A DNA stretch of 64,000 bases from Scatophagus argus (lineage: Eukaryota; Chordata; Actinopteri; Scatophagidae). The stretch spans positions 4,409,501-4,473,500 of the forward strand of contig NC_058499.1 in the NCBI RefSeq assembly GCF_020382885.2, given 5' to 3'. Below are positions 24,264 through 38,900 of the stretch, piece after piece. The number at the start of each line of letters is the position of its first letter. Position 1 is the stretch's first letter. The translations under genes and the position numbers were made by a program. The notes below the pieces were generated by a model that saw only the letters and a program-made list of their open reading frames with translations, had not been told where the DNA came from and did no database searches.

Positions 24264-25245
24264 AATAAATGCATTTTTGGGGAAGTGTGACAAGAAATGA
24301 GAAGAGGGATGCGCTACGAAGCGAGATCAGCGACTGCATTCAGCCTCCACCCCACTGGAACCTACGTGGATTCAGCCGGTGAGGCAGAGAAAAATTTTTT
24401 CCCTATGCTGAACTTTAGACATGAAAAGAATAATGAAGGCACAGCGAACACACGCCACTGTGGACGATGTTTTGATGCTTGGTTGTCATGTGCAGCCACG
24501 TATTGCAGCTAATAGAACACATAGTGAGTCGGTAAAATAAATTTCCCCTGAATATGCTGCATCAAGTTTCATGTTTAAGAGCTCTGCAGTGGCTGGCACT
24601 GGCTGAGGTTTCAGGTGTTGTTGGGCCAGAGGAAGCCGGACTGTGTCCAGCTTGCTTCGTAGCACATCCCCCACGATGTACTGTGTCACTTTAGGTAAAA
24701 TTAATGTGTTTCTTGAATGAAAACACTTGTTAACTTATTGCTTTTAAACATAGTTGGAGTTCCTAACAGCATGCGGGGGGGGGTTCTATGCTGTGATACC
24801 AGATGTTTGCCTGCAGAATCACAAGTTATGACCAACTTGGTTTTGTTTGTAGTGAGATGCTCTTAAATTTGGGATCATTAACTTATAAAATGCAGAGTTT
24901 GAAGTTCTCTTACTTGAAAGGTAGAATTTAGCTCTTGAAATGGTGCGAACCTAATCGTAGGCCACAGATACAGCTGTTTTTGACTTAACTGTTTTTCAGT
25001 TGAGTTTGTTTTAATGAGAAAGCATGAAAGCTGAAAATGGTGGCTGGAATATGTCACAGCATTTTAAAATGTTCCTGTGTGTGAGGCAGATAGAAACACA
25101 TTTTAAATCTAAACTCGGGGCACCATGTTGGGACTGCAGTTTCCTCCATTTGTGTTTGGCCTTAATGTTTTCTATTGTAACACTTGTGGTGTGTTGGCAT
25201 TTTGTTACCTCTCATCGGAAGCTGCTCTTAAATGCCTTAATAAAA
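24264..25245 (+). other. aen: aen 3' end: alternative polyadenylation signals
   Basis: AATAAA at 24264-24269 (80 bases after the stop) and again at 25240-25245 (about 1.06 kb after it). Both short and long 3'UTRs are possible. Confidence 0.5.
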
Positions 25246-25261
25246 TGGCATCATGTTAAAA

Positions 25262-28060
25262 TGTAACGCTGGCTTTTCTTTCAGTGACTGAAAACGCTCG
25301 TTGTGCCTCTTTTAAGTCTTGTGCTCTGGTTTAACTTGAGTTTTCTGATGTTCACAGTTGGAGAAACCTCATGTGATGTACCTGTCAAGACAGGAAATCT
25401 TGATTGGCTGTGAGCTTCATTCACACAAAAACCCAAAACACTTTCTACTTGCTGTCTGGTGGACCTGTTAAAAAGTTTGCCATATTATATGTAATGTATG
25501 AATCCATGGTTTTACGTGTGCTTGGATCATTAGTTTGAGGGTCACACTAACTGCAGAGAAAAAACAAACAAACAAACTATGGCGTCACGGTCATCCTACT
25601 TTATCCTGTTCCAGGTCAGCATTAACAGCAGCATTGTTGGCACCAGTAGCATTAACGGGTGAAAACCAGGGCTCTGTTAGTGTTGGGAAATGTTTTCAGG
25701 ATCACTCAGACCAGCAGGTCTGTCACAAACACTGGATCAGGGTGTGAAGTCATCCTGACCCCAAAAGAAAAGTGCACAGTGAGAAGATGTAAGCACCAGG
25801 GCTCACTTTTCAAGCTTATGCCTGTTTTTTCTTCTCCCAGCATTCCCAGTTAAATCCCAGCGTGGTGTCACTGAACTGAAATGCGGCACAGCTTTACGCG
25901 GTCGGTACGCGAGTGTGACACCAGAGCTTGTTGGCGTGTGATTTAACCGCCATTTAGTCTGCATGCAGCACAGCGAGCTGCAGGTGGAGCCCCTCCGCCT
26001 GAACTCGAGCCCACAGCTCAGGCTGCAGGGAGAAAACAGAGAGGTGCATTGTTTGCCCAAATCCATCTAATTTTGTTCCCCAAATCGCTTTATTGAGCAG
26101 ATCAGGCCCGATTGAGTGGATTACGAGTCGGCTGCCTGCTCCTTCATCGCTGCATCAGGAGGAAAACGTGTGCTGGTGACGTTAGTGCTGCCGGGGTCAC
26201 GCAGAAGAAAGACATCACAAATCGCCACCACAGACTTCTGAAAGTACACAAAGTAAATGACAAATTTGGAAAGTGGATGACACCATAGTTACAGTGCAGG
26301 GAGGTAGAAAGAGAGTCTGTGGCCATAGCTGTACAAAAAGAAAGATTTATGTCTTACTTCCTCCTGTGGGCTCCTCTGAGGCTTCTTTCTTGTAGTTTCT
26401 TTCAGCTTTGTGGAAGTTTTTCCTAATTCAAGACAGAGGCTGTCGTGCATAATGAAAAGCCCGCTGAGGCTTCGTGGTTTGTTCCTCTGGGCCTTGTGAA
26501 TAAAAATGACTTCATATGCCGATAAACAAACGATTTACACAAGATTATTTACAGGATAATATCGTGTGTGTGTGTGTTTTAACATGGTGCTAACGTTTCA
26601 TCTTTTAAGTACCACATTTGAACTGTGACAGGATGGATGAAGCAGCAGAACAGAAATGAACAGCTCACTTCCTGTGCAGCCCCGTAAGTGTAAAAATCTG
26701 TTTTTGAAAACTTTTCTTTTCTCCTGACAGGCCTGTAGTGTTCAGTTATTGATAAAACAGAGAAATCTTCAAATCATTTTCACTCCAACACAGCAGGTAC
26801 AGCGATGAGAGCATCCTGTCGTTCATCACATGACTCAAACCTTCCCGCTTCTGACACATGCAGGCTGCCGTTATGTTCTGTGTTGTTGAGATGTGAACTA
26901 ATCTGATCGCACTGAATTGTGGGTACTTCAGGGTCCATGTTCACTGCTATGAAGGCACCTCAGCCTAAATCCAAATCCTCGTGGGCTTGTGTGTGTGCGT
27001 GTGTGTGTGTGGCTTTCTGGATTTCATTTCTGTTGTTATTTGTCATCAGTTTTCATTTTTGCTTGATTTCTAGTTGTTTTTTGGGATTTGTGAGACATCC
27101 AGAGCAGACAGTTGGTCACTGGATGCTTTTCCTGCAGTATTCAGTCATTTGGCAAATAGCTGATTTTTCTGCCGTCGTTTCCCTTTGCTGCTCTTGTGTT
27201 CTTTTTGCTTTGAATTATCGCTTTGATTATTTATTTTTTTTTAAATTAATAATTAGTCTGGTTCAAACTTTCAAACAACTTGCATATCCTCAGATTGCTG
27301 GTTTTGTCGCATAATAACAATATAAAACAAATAAAAGAAGCAAATACAGATTTTTTAAAAATAAGGGAACAATTAATTGATTTCAGACAGATGATCAGAC
27401 AGTTTAGTAATCGCCGGAATGCAGGATGAATTTAAGCATTTTCATGTTGCATATGGACAAATGTGATGGCAGCTGCAGTCCGAAATACGTGCAAGTCAGC
27501 AAAACTAAAATGTTCTCGATGCAGAACACCTTTAAGCACAGTCAGCTGATAGACCTCGTGCATTGTTTACGTGTGCACATCGTGACGTGTCGCTGTGCTC
27601 ACACTGACCCCGCACTGTTTGCACAGTGAAGAAACTGGCTTCACTTAAAAAGACTACACACTAATTAATGAACCTAAGAGATGATTCTGCCGCTGGTCCA
27701 CAGCGTCAGACAGCGGACCGAAGTCTCCTTCACGTCTCTGACCATGTGACCCCGTTCTCCTCTCACCCGCGTGCGATCACGTTGCGCAAATCAAACCGGG
27801 AATCCGCATCCACAATGGTCACTTTTCACTTCCTCCAAGTCTCCCTGGAATGCAGTCAAATCCCTCCACCCGCTTAAACCGCCTGTTGCGTGTCTGCTCA
27901 GCATTACATCATCCACAGGGCGCACTGGCCCTGCCTTTCCATCACAGGAGCACCTCCATCACTGGCCAAACAACCCCACCACCCCCCACCTTCCTCCCTC
28001 CCTCTGCCACTTTTATGCTGATTGAAAAGAAAGAGAAATCTGTTGGATGTAATCTGGTGT
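25262..28060. other. aen-rlbp1 intergenic region
   Basis: No gene found. Short GT tracts near 26565 and 26993. A pyrimidine-rich C/T segment at 27960-28010 is followed by the rlbp1 promoter. ORFs here have no recognisable domains. Confidence 0.55.
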
Positions 28061-28068
28061 GACGCCAC

Positions 28069-28074
28069 TAATCC
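28069..28074 (+). promoter_or_regulatory. rlbp1: OTX/CRX-type site upstream of rlbp1
   Basis: TAATCC (within CACTAATCCCAAC) lies about 80 bases before the donor of the probable rlbp1 first exon. An inverted copy, GGATTA, is at 28943-28948 in the first intron. OTX2/CRX homeodomain factors use this core in retinal and RPE genes. The motif is short and common, so this is only suggestive. Confidence 0.3.
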
Positions 28075-28084
28075 CAACACTACA

Positions 28085-28152
28085 AAACACAGGTCCCGTC
28101 CACGTCGCTCCACGCAGACTCCTGCGACTCCTCGCCGGCAACTTCACATCAG
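28085..28152 (+). promoter_or_regulatory. rlbp1: Probable 5' noncoding exon of rlbp1
   Basis: GC-rich stretch ending ACTTCACATCAG with a strong donor GTAAGA at 28153. It would join the acceptor TTTTCTTCCAG ending at 29035. The next exon (29036-29079) carries 32 untranslated bases and the first four codons. The 5' limit is a guess. Confidence 0.45.
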
Positions 28153-29067
28153 GTAAGACTCGGCGTCCTCTGCCGATGTGCCACTTCACGCTCTTTTCCT
28201 CCTCGGATGTTGTGAAACTTTCAAGCTGTGCAGCAGGGCCCTGCTGGAGTTCAGCTGTGAATGGAGCAGTGATTTTAACTAATGTTCTCTTATCAGGTAG
28301 CTCAAAATTAACTAAATTAATTAAATGTAATTAAGTGAAGACTGTTGTTGGTCTTCCTCAGTAGGTGCAGTAGGAAATCATCAATTTCCTCTATTGATGA
28401 TTTGATCTATAAAATGTGTGTGTTTAGTGTCCATCACAGTTTGCTGGGCGACGTCTTCAAAGTGTTCAAATCTTTTGTTTTGAGGGACTGACTGAAACCC
28501 AAATAAACCAAATTTACTGTCACTCATCCTAACAAATGAGCAGATTGTGTCTTGTATTGGTACTTGAGAAATTATTATTGGATTATCGATAAAATTTGTC
28601 GACCGATCAATCGATTAGTGTTAGAACAAGAGGACCCTTGATGTGCTGCGAGACTCATGGAGATCCGTCTTAAATCTGATTCATGGAAGATTTACGGGAA
28701 TGTCAAAGTTGTTGTATGCTTTAAGTGGGTTTTTATGAGTTATACAAGCACGTTTGTGACTACACAGAATTTATCAGCCCAATACTGAAGTGTTTAAAGC
28801 TTAACAACAAATGTGAGCCCGTTGGCTATGAAAGCAGAAGACTCTTGACCTTAAATCTCCTGCTAAACCATCCAGGAATGGACAAGTGCTAAATATAGCA
28901 GAATCAAGGTTCCCTGTGATAGCAGAGAGGGTGGGATGAAGGGGATTAATGTGGAGCACAGAGTGTCAATTGTTTGTCCTTTTTTTTTTTATTGCGATTC
29001 ATGTGAATCACAGACTTCCTTTGGTTTTCTTCCAGACATCACGAAGCTGACATAAAGAGCAGGAGAT

Positions 29068-31911
<2,844 letters not shown>

Positions 31912-32165
31912 ACTTCCTTCCTCCCTTTGCGCCAACCACGTGAAGAGCCATTAAACATGTCAAAATCCACAGGCTGTGGAGAAAACGTTATGAATGAAAG
32001 TCACGAGTGTGTGAGAAGTTTTCTCCAAAGGTCCTAAGAAAGCACAGCTAAACAGAAACGAGGCAGACTCGACACTAATTATCTCTTATTTCTTTTTTGG
32101 TTGTTCATCAACATGAGTATTATCAAGTTTTGCCCTGTGCTACCTGGTGCACCAATAAGAATGTC

Positions 32166-32182
32166 AATAAATGTACAATAAA
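32166..32182 (+). other. rlbp1: rlbp1 polyadenylation signals
   Basis: Two AATAAA hexamers, at 32166-32171 and 32177-32182, about 255 bases after the stop, followed by TTG/T-rich sequence. Confidence 0.75.
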
Positions 32183-32659
32183 TTGTATATAAATAGAAGT
32201 TGTAGTCTTTGCATCAATTTCCAAATGTAAACCAGACTGAGGGCCAACAGCCATTTATTGTGTCGGCATTTTACAGTTGAATGTTATTGGTTTTGTATTT
32301 GGTCAAAAGTACTTAGTACCATAAAATTTAGAAACTCAGTCTGTTGACCTGATGATGGCTCTGGTTGAAAAGTTAAACGATAATCAGTGGTGTTGCAGTT
32401 CACCCCGAGACGAACATGAAAACGTGTGATAAATTTAATTGCAGCCTAGTCAGCAGTTGTTGAAACATATCACTCAAAGCGTCACATCGGCCTCAGCAGG
32501 ATTCATCCTCTGGATGTCAGTACAAAATTTCACAGCAACCCACCCGTTAGTTGCTGAGATAATTCAGTATGGATGTAAGTGGTGGACTGATTGCATGGCT
32601 GGAAAAGGAAAACCCAGAATGGGGAAAAAAAATAAACAGACAAAAAAACAGAAGATCGA

Positions 32660-34601
32660 TGTGAAAAAACTTTATTAATCTGTTAGTTCAAGTATGACTC
32701 ATCAGTCATGGCTGTTCACCACATCAGAACAGAGCACAATATGGTTAGATTATAAATGTTTACATCTATATGCTGCCATACAGAACAACAGTAACTGTAA
32801 AGACAGTAAAGTGCAAGCAGAACATTAACAGTCAGGACATATCGCACCTGCAGACACACATACAGATGTAGTCGTGTTTTAAAGGGCAGATAGAGAATTT
32901 AAGTTGCATTAAATATGACGGTTGAAACGTTGATTAATAAGACAAGCATGGACTTGGGTGGAGCCCAGTGCCTTTACAGTGTCTGACAGGATGAAAACAG
33001 AAACTTCACCTGTTATCAATGTTTGAGACTTTCATCGACACCTCATGTATTCTCATGGAAATATGCTGGATTGTGAGATGAGACAAAACAAAGAAACTTT
33101 AGCGTAGTGGTTTCCCTGTCTTCTGTGCTTTGTTTCAACAGTTAACTCCTCTGTTCACTGTATTTAATTGTTAAACTCCACCCGTCCAGTATGCAGCAAT
33201 AAGCAGCTTAAAAACAAATCCCAGAATTCCTCAAACTAATGTCCAACATGAGATGTCCATGTGTCTTTTTTTAGGTGAAACGTGCTTTGGTCCATTTGTT
33301 TGGTAAGTGCATAATTTAATTCTTACTGTTTGTCTCCCACGTGCACAATCTTCTCTGCTTTCTGTAGAAAGTCTTTGTAAACACAGTTTGACCCGGCTCT
33401 GTCCTGAACGCCCCTTCAGCATCTTGTTTCCTGCAGTTTAAAAGTCTAAAAGGACCTTTTCTGTGGTGATAATGAGAGCAGCATTTAGGAAAATTAAACC
33501 ACAGGAAGGCATTGTGGGACAGGACAAGCTGACCTGGAGCAGTTTGTATGAAATGAACTTGCATTTCCATTCAACGACACAGAAAAGACTGTTAGAAAAG
33601 CATCACAAAATGAGCATGTCTGTACGTCTGCGTTTTCCTAACTCTGACGAGTAACAACGAAGGCTGACGGTCCACAAAGAGAAAAAAAGGGCAGTGTGGT
33701 GTCAAAATGAGTGAAATGATGCCTCACTGAATAAAAATAAACCAAACTGGGTGTTCAAACACTTCAAACATATTTTTGTGGAAACAAAAGATCTGCTTGT
33801 ATCCAATTAAGTAAATTAGAAGCACGTTTTCATCAGAGGTACCTCAGTCACGAACCAAACCTGTCGCAGATTCACTGTGATATAAGGTCATCAACCTAAC
33901 GAATTCTGAATTAAAATTAAAAATATGCTTCCAAATAGGATGAATATATGCCATCAGGTATACTTGAAATGAAAGTGGTATAATTACGTATACCAGATTA
34001 ATTTGCATGCAAGCTGACTTGATAATATCTGAAGAGCTCATTTGCAAAAACAGAAAAATTTCGTTCTTTAAAGGAGCAAACCAACACCAGAGTCTGTAAA
34101 AACATGCCAAATCATTTTGAGATGTCAAAAACAACAAAGCTGATATTCTCTGGAGTGCACAAGAAAATTAGTTTAGGAAAATAAATAAAAACTGATCTGG
34201 TCTGCTTTTTACAAATAAACCTTTCAACAGAGTGTAGGAAGGTTTTCATTAGTAACTGACACAGAAACTTTTCCTTCCACACGCAGCAGGTCAGAAGTCA
34301 TCCTGCTGTCCAGACTCAACCAGCAAAGGCTGACGTTGTGTTAGACTGGAGGTTAAATGAGAGGTGAGGCAACAATGCACTATGGGATCAGATTACATCT
34401 TCCAGTATTCTTATTATCGTACGTGGGTTTCAAGTTAGAACTAATTAGTGCACCTGCTTCCACTCATCCTTTTTTAATCAATTCCTACATTTCCCAGGAT
34501 TACTTAGTAAACCATAAGGCCATAGGTTCAGAAGGCTGAGTGTGTGCATGTGTGTTTTTGTAGATTTGGTCTCCTGTTTTGTTTCCGGACCTCCACGTGT
34601 G
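32660..34601 (-). other. abhd2: abhd2 3' untranslated region
   Basis: On the minus strand the first strong AATAAA upstream of the rlbp1 end is at 32671-32676 (TTTATT on +), giving a 3'UTR of about 1.9 kb. Another lies at 32254-32259. If that one is used, the abhd2 and rlbp1 transcripts end within about 80 bases of each other. The mammalian gene also has a long 3'UTR. No coding content. Confidence 0.5.
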
Positions 34602-35916
34602 TTACCCACTGAGTGTTGGCCCTGTGCTCTGCTGGTAAGAATTCACGTCCTGGTGGCCGCTCCTCCGACACGCCGGCCGGTCCTTCTCCCAGTGGCAGAT
34701 GGCGTCGGTGTACTCGACTATGACCTTGTCCATCCAGGTGAGGGGCTGAGGGAACAGCACTGCTCCCTCAAAGAAGCCCAGGTGGCCCCCGTGTTGGGTC
34801 AGGGCAAACATTACATTGGGCATCTTTTCTACAAATACAAGGAGAAGGAGTCTTTTTCACTTGGCAGTATTCACTAGTGAAATGTGGCTAAAACTTAATT
34901 TAGCGCGAGCCCGTTCGTCCTTTCAAACAGCCGTTGACAGCCACATAAACTGTTGATAACACAAAACAAACACCAGATCCAAACATGACATCAGCTCAGA
35001 TAAGTTTCAGTTCAGCGGCTAGAAGGGACACCGTTTGTCCCCATCACAGGAAGAGATTTTCAGTGCTGGTTTGTGATTGTCGAGAAGGATTTTTAAAAAA
35101 ATGCAATTATAATACATACTGTTTTCTGTAAAGTCAGTTAAACCAAATATTGTGTTGCTTTTTTCATGACCGGACAGTTTTTATTTAAAGTCACATGACC
35201 GTACGACCTGGAAGTTTAGGAAAAAGCTCACAGGGATGAAGGAATCGCATATTTGTTTCCTTTCTGTTTATGATATTTGTGCTCGAAATATTTTTCTTTG
35301 TCTTCTAGATTTCACCGTGTTCCATTACACTCAAAAGAAGATTAAATGTGAAGGCGGACTCTTGTAAGACCAGAGTAGTTACACTCCTGATCAGGTCAGC
35401 GTGAAGGTAAACTGTTAACCCGTCCCGTTTTGTGGAAGGTATCGTTAAAATGTGGCTGCGACACACTGTGAGCTCAGCGGCGCCGACATTCGGTTTCCGC
35501 CTGCTGCTTTCTCTTTCTGTTACTCAACACCACCTGCACACTGTCTCCTGTTTATGTGGGCCTGCACCCACAAACACACAAACAGCTGAAGTGTGTGTTT
35601 GTAGATGCACGCGCACACACACACGCACATGCTCTGATTCAACAAGAGATTTGGGGTTCCTCTAGTAGGCACTCAAATCAGCACGGACTCTCGAACTCAG
35701 AGGACTGTCATCACATTTTCCCCCCGAAACGTCGTCAACAAAACATTACTTGGAAAATCTGGTTCTCAGAAGAATTCAAAGAAAAAACTGTAATCCTGTG
35801 TGCTCATGTTTCCTTGAGGTAGAGGATGAGTTTAGAGTTTCACTTGTCAAGGTGTAAGTCGTTACACACACTGATTTGCACACACAGGGGTGAGTGCATG
35901 TGACCCGCTGAGGCAA

Positions 35917-35956
<40 letters not shown>

Positions 35957-38900
35957 TCTCTATATATAATCTAACAGCGCAGGCGGATCACATGGCCCTG
36001 AAAAATTCAACAAGACTGTCTGTGCTGGCTGGCGTTGAGTCGATAGCTGCGACAAGACTTTATCAACACTTAAGACTCAAGCTCCAGTGCAGGGAGGACA
36101 CCGGGTTTCAGTTTGTGTCCATGTTGGGACAACGTTTTACTGCTGCAAGGCGTCGTTCTCTGGGAAACACGCAAAACATTCAAAACAAACAACACATGAG
36201 CCGTGAATGCAACAGTTTAGCTGACCCTTCACACTCACACACGTTATCAGGACTGATTTTATGAGGCGTGAGTGATTATGTTTCATTATATAAGTATGGG
36301 AATTATTATTTTATTGTGGCTTCAGCGTGCGAGCTATTTTGCAATGGGTCCATTGAGGCAGTTTTGAAAGTAACTTAACCTCCTCATCATAATCGTGAGA
36401 ACCCGATGAAGTCTTTTCTACTGAAACATGTTGGTTTTTATGTACCAACAAAGATGACTAAGTTGTGAGGATTAACTGCATCATTATTTGTAATTTTAAA
36501 TGCCAAACCACATCAGGATTTGATTTTATTTCCACTGCAGTCACTAATACTGAAAATGTACCGTGTGCGCATATGGCAGTCCTACTTTAGATACATTTGG
36601 ACAAAACACATGAAACCTTTGATATTATTGTTAACTGTTGAACGCTGCTACTACATCATAATCAGTGCAACATACTTCTAATCATCTACCACTGATGTCT
36701 GCTGATACAAACCTGTGAGTGTGCGTGGAATAGCCAGCAGTGACTGATGAATTAGTGGGTCGTCTGAGGAGTTTACCAGGAGGAGAGGAACTGTGACCTG
36801 CACACGAAACAACAGCATGATATTTTGGGATCTACGTTTACTTCTTCCAAGACTTAGATAAGAAGAAGGATACCACTCTCATGTCTGGGCTTTCAGCGCT
36901 GATCTCGAGCTGCCAGGCGAATAGCTTAGCTTAGCATCAAGGTTCATGCTAGATGACGATTTGTGGTCTTAAGGGAAATACAGAGGCATTGAGGTTTACA
37001 GGCATACATTCGTGTAACTTCCTCTAAAACAAGCTATGTTAATTTGTGAGCATTAGAGGTTGGTGTGTAGTGTTTTGAGCTTTGGACAGAGCCAGGCTAG
37101 CTCTTTTACCCCTTGCTTCTAGTCTTTATGCTAAGCTAAGCTAATAGCCTCCATAGCTGACGTAAAAACGTGAGACTGATATCAATCTTCTCATCCAACT
37201 GCCAAAGAGAGAGCCAATAAGCCATTTTTCCCAAAATGTCAAACTATTCCTGTGACTTTAAGCACATAAGTTAACACATGGTGTCTGGTTGAGAGACGGG
37301 ATATGAGAGCTGTAGTTATTCTAGTAATAGTAAGCATATTCTAAAAGTATTTGTAATCGTACAAGCAGTAGTTTTAGCAAGAAAAACAGGTGCAATATTA
37401 ATCTTAGCATCCTGATAGCTGTTACAGAAAAGAAGTTGGTCTAATAGTAAAAAAGTAGCAGAGAGGTCCTACTAGTGAATGATGTAGTACTATGATAGTA
37501 CTGGCAGCAGCAAAAGCAGTAGAAGTAGTAGAGACACTAATAGCTAAAGGCATAGCAGAAGTAAAAGCAGTATTAGCATTATGAATCAGTATACAGTACT
37601 GATCGCTGTATATCAGAGTAAACCAAACTTAACGTCGTATGTATTCAACTTTTCTGTACCAACATCTACACACTGGTCACTCACGTTGTGGATGTAGTGC
37701 ACGCAGCTCTCCTTCTCGTAGTACTCCTTCAGCGAGCAGTAGCCGTGGAATTTCCTGCAGTACAAATCATGTGATACCATCATCAGTAAGAGACACTGGT
37801 ACGAGCTGCTGAGTTTAAAGCAGCCGCTCCACCAAAACTTCACCTCATGATGCTGTCATCGATCTGCATCAGAGACGTGGCTGCGTACAGTCTGCCCAGG
37901 TCTGCATCAAAAATGTTGCTGGAGGCCATGCTAAGCAGACTTCTCCTGTGGGACAGAACAAGGGAGGCTTTTTAGAAGAGTCACAACAGGAAGATAAATC
38001 TCTGTTACACCCATCAGACAAGGTCACAGACTTTATCATGCAGAAACTCCAAATCGTGTTAAATTATTGGCCTAATTTTCAGCATCCAGGAATAAAATTT
38101 TGCCTCCTATGCATGTTGATCTTGATGTACTGTTGCTGCAGAAATCCGTTGAAGGTATGAAAGGATTAACAAAACTGTCACTGTTAATCTGTAGCTGCAG
38201 AGGCTGTTATTGTACCTGTGCGACAGGACGAGCTTCTTCATGTTGTCTGCCAACACAAAGTTGTAGAGCCTCCGGCACTGATCCCACTGGAGGAATGTTT
38301 CCTGGGCCCTACACACACACACACACACACACAGACACATGCAGAGTAACATTGTCAGTCATATCCTGTCCTGGTTCTGTTCTTTTGTTTGCCCTTCGTT
38401 CTACCAACCTGAGAGCGCTGTAACCCTGACAGACGCTGACACAGCAGAGCACTCGGTCCTGGTTTGATCTGTTCTCACCCAGGAACTTGCAGACGATGTT
38501 TCCTCCCAGACTGAAGCCCACCACCACCAGCAGCGTCTGGGGAAAAGCTCGTTTGATGTGGCCCACCATGGCGGCATACTCCCAGGTACAACCTGAGTCA
38601 AAGAGACACTTTTACAACTGTGTGGTGGTGACAAACACTGGAGTGTGACATTAGATTAGATGGCCAAATAAAGATCTTCTGCACTTACAACTCTCTAAAA
38701 GTCATACAGTGAGCTTTTCTTATAGTATTTCTATGTTGCACATATGACTGCATTTTCATCAGGGCTCAAAGCTTTGGTTTGTTTCATTTTGCTTTGCTTC
38801 CCCTAATTTTAGTTCTCTTTAATGAGCCAACAAAGAAAAGCAACTTCCCCACTAAGGTTTGGCCTGTGACTTGCACTCACACCTGTAAAGCCACTGGCTA

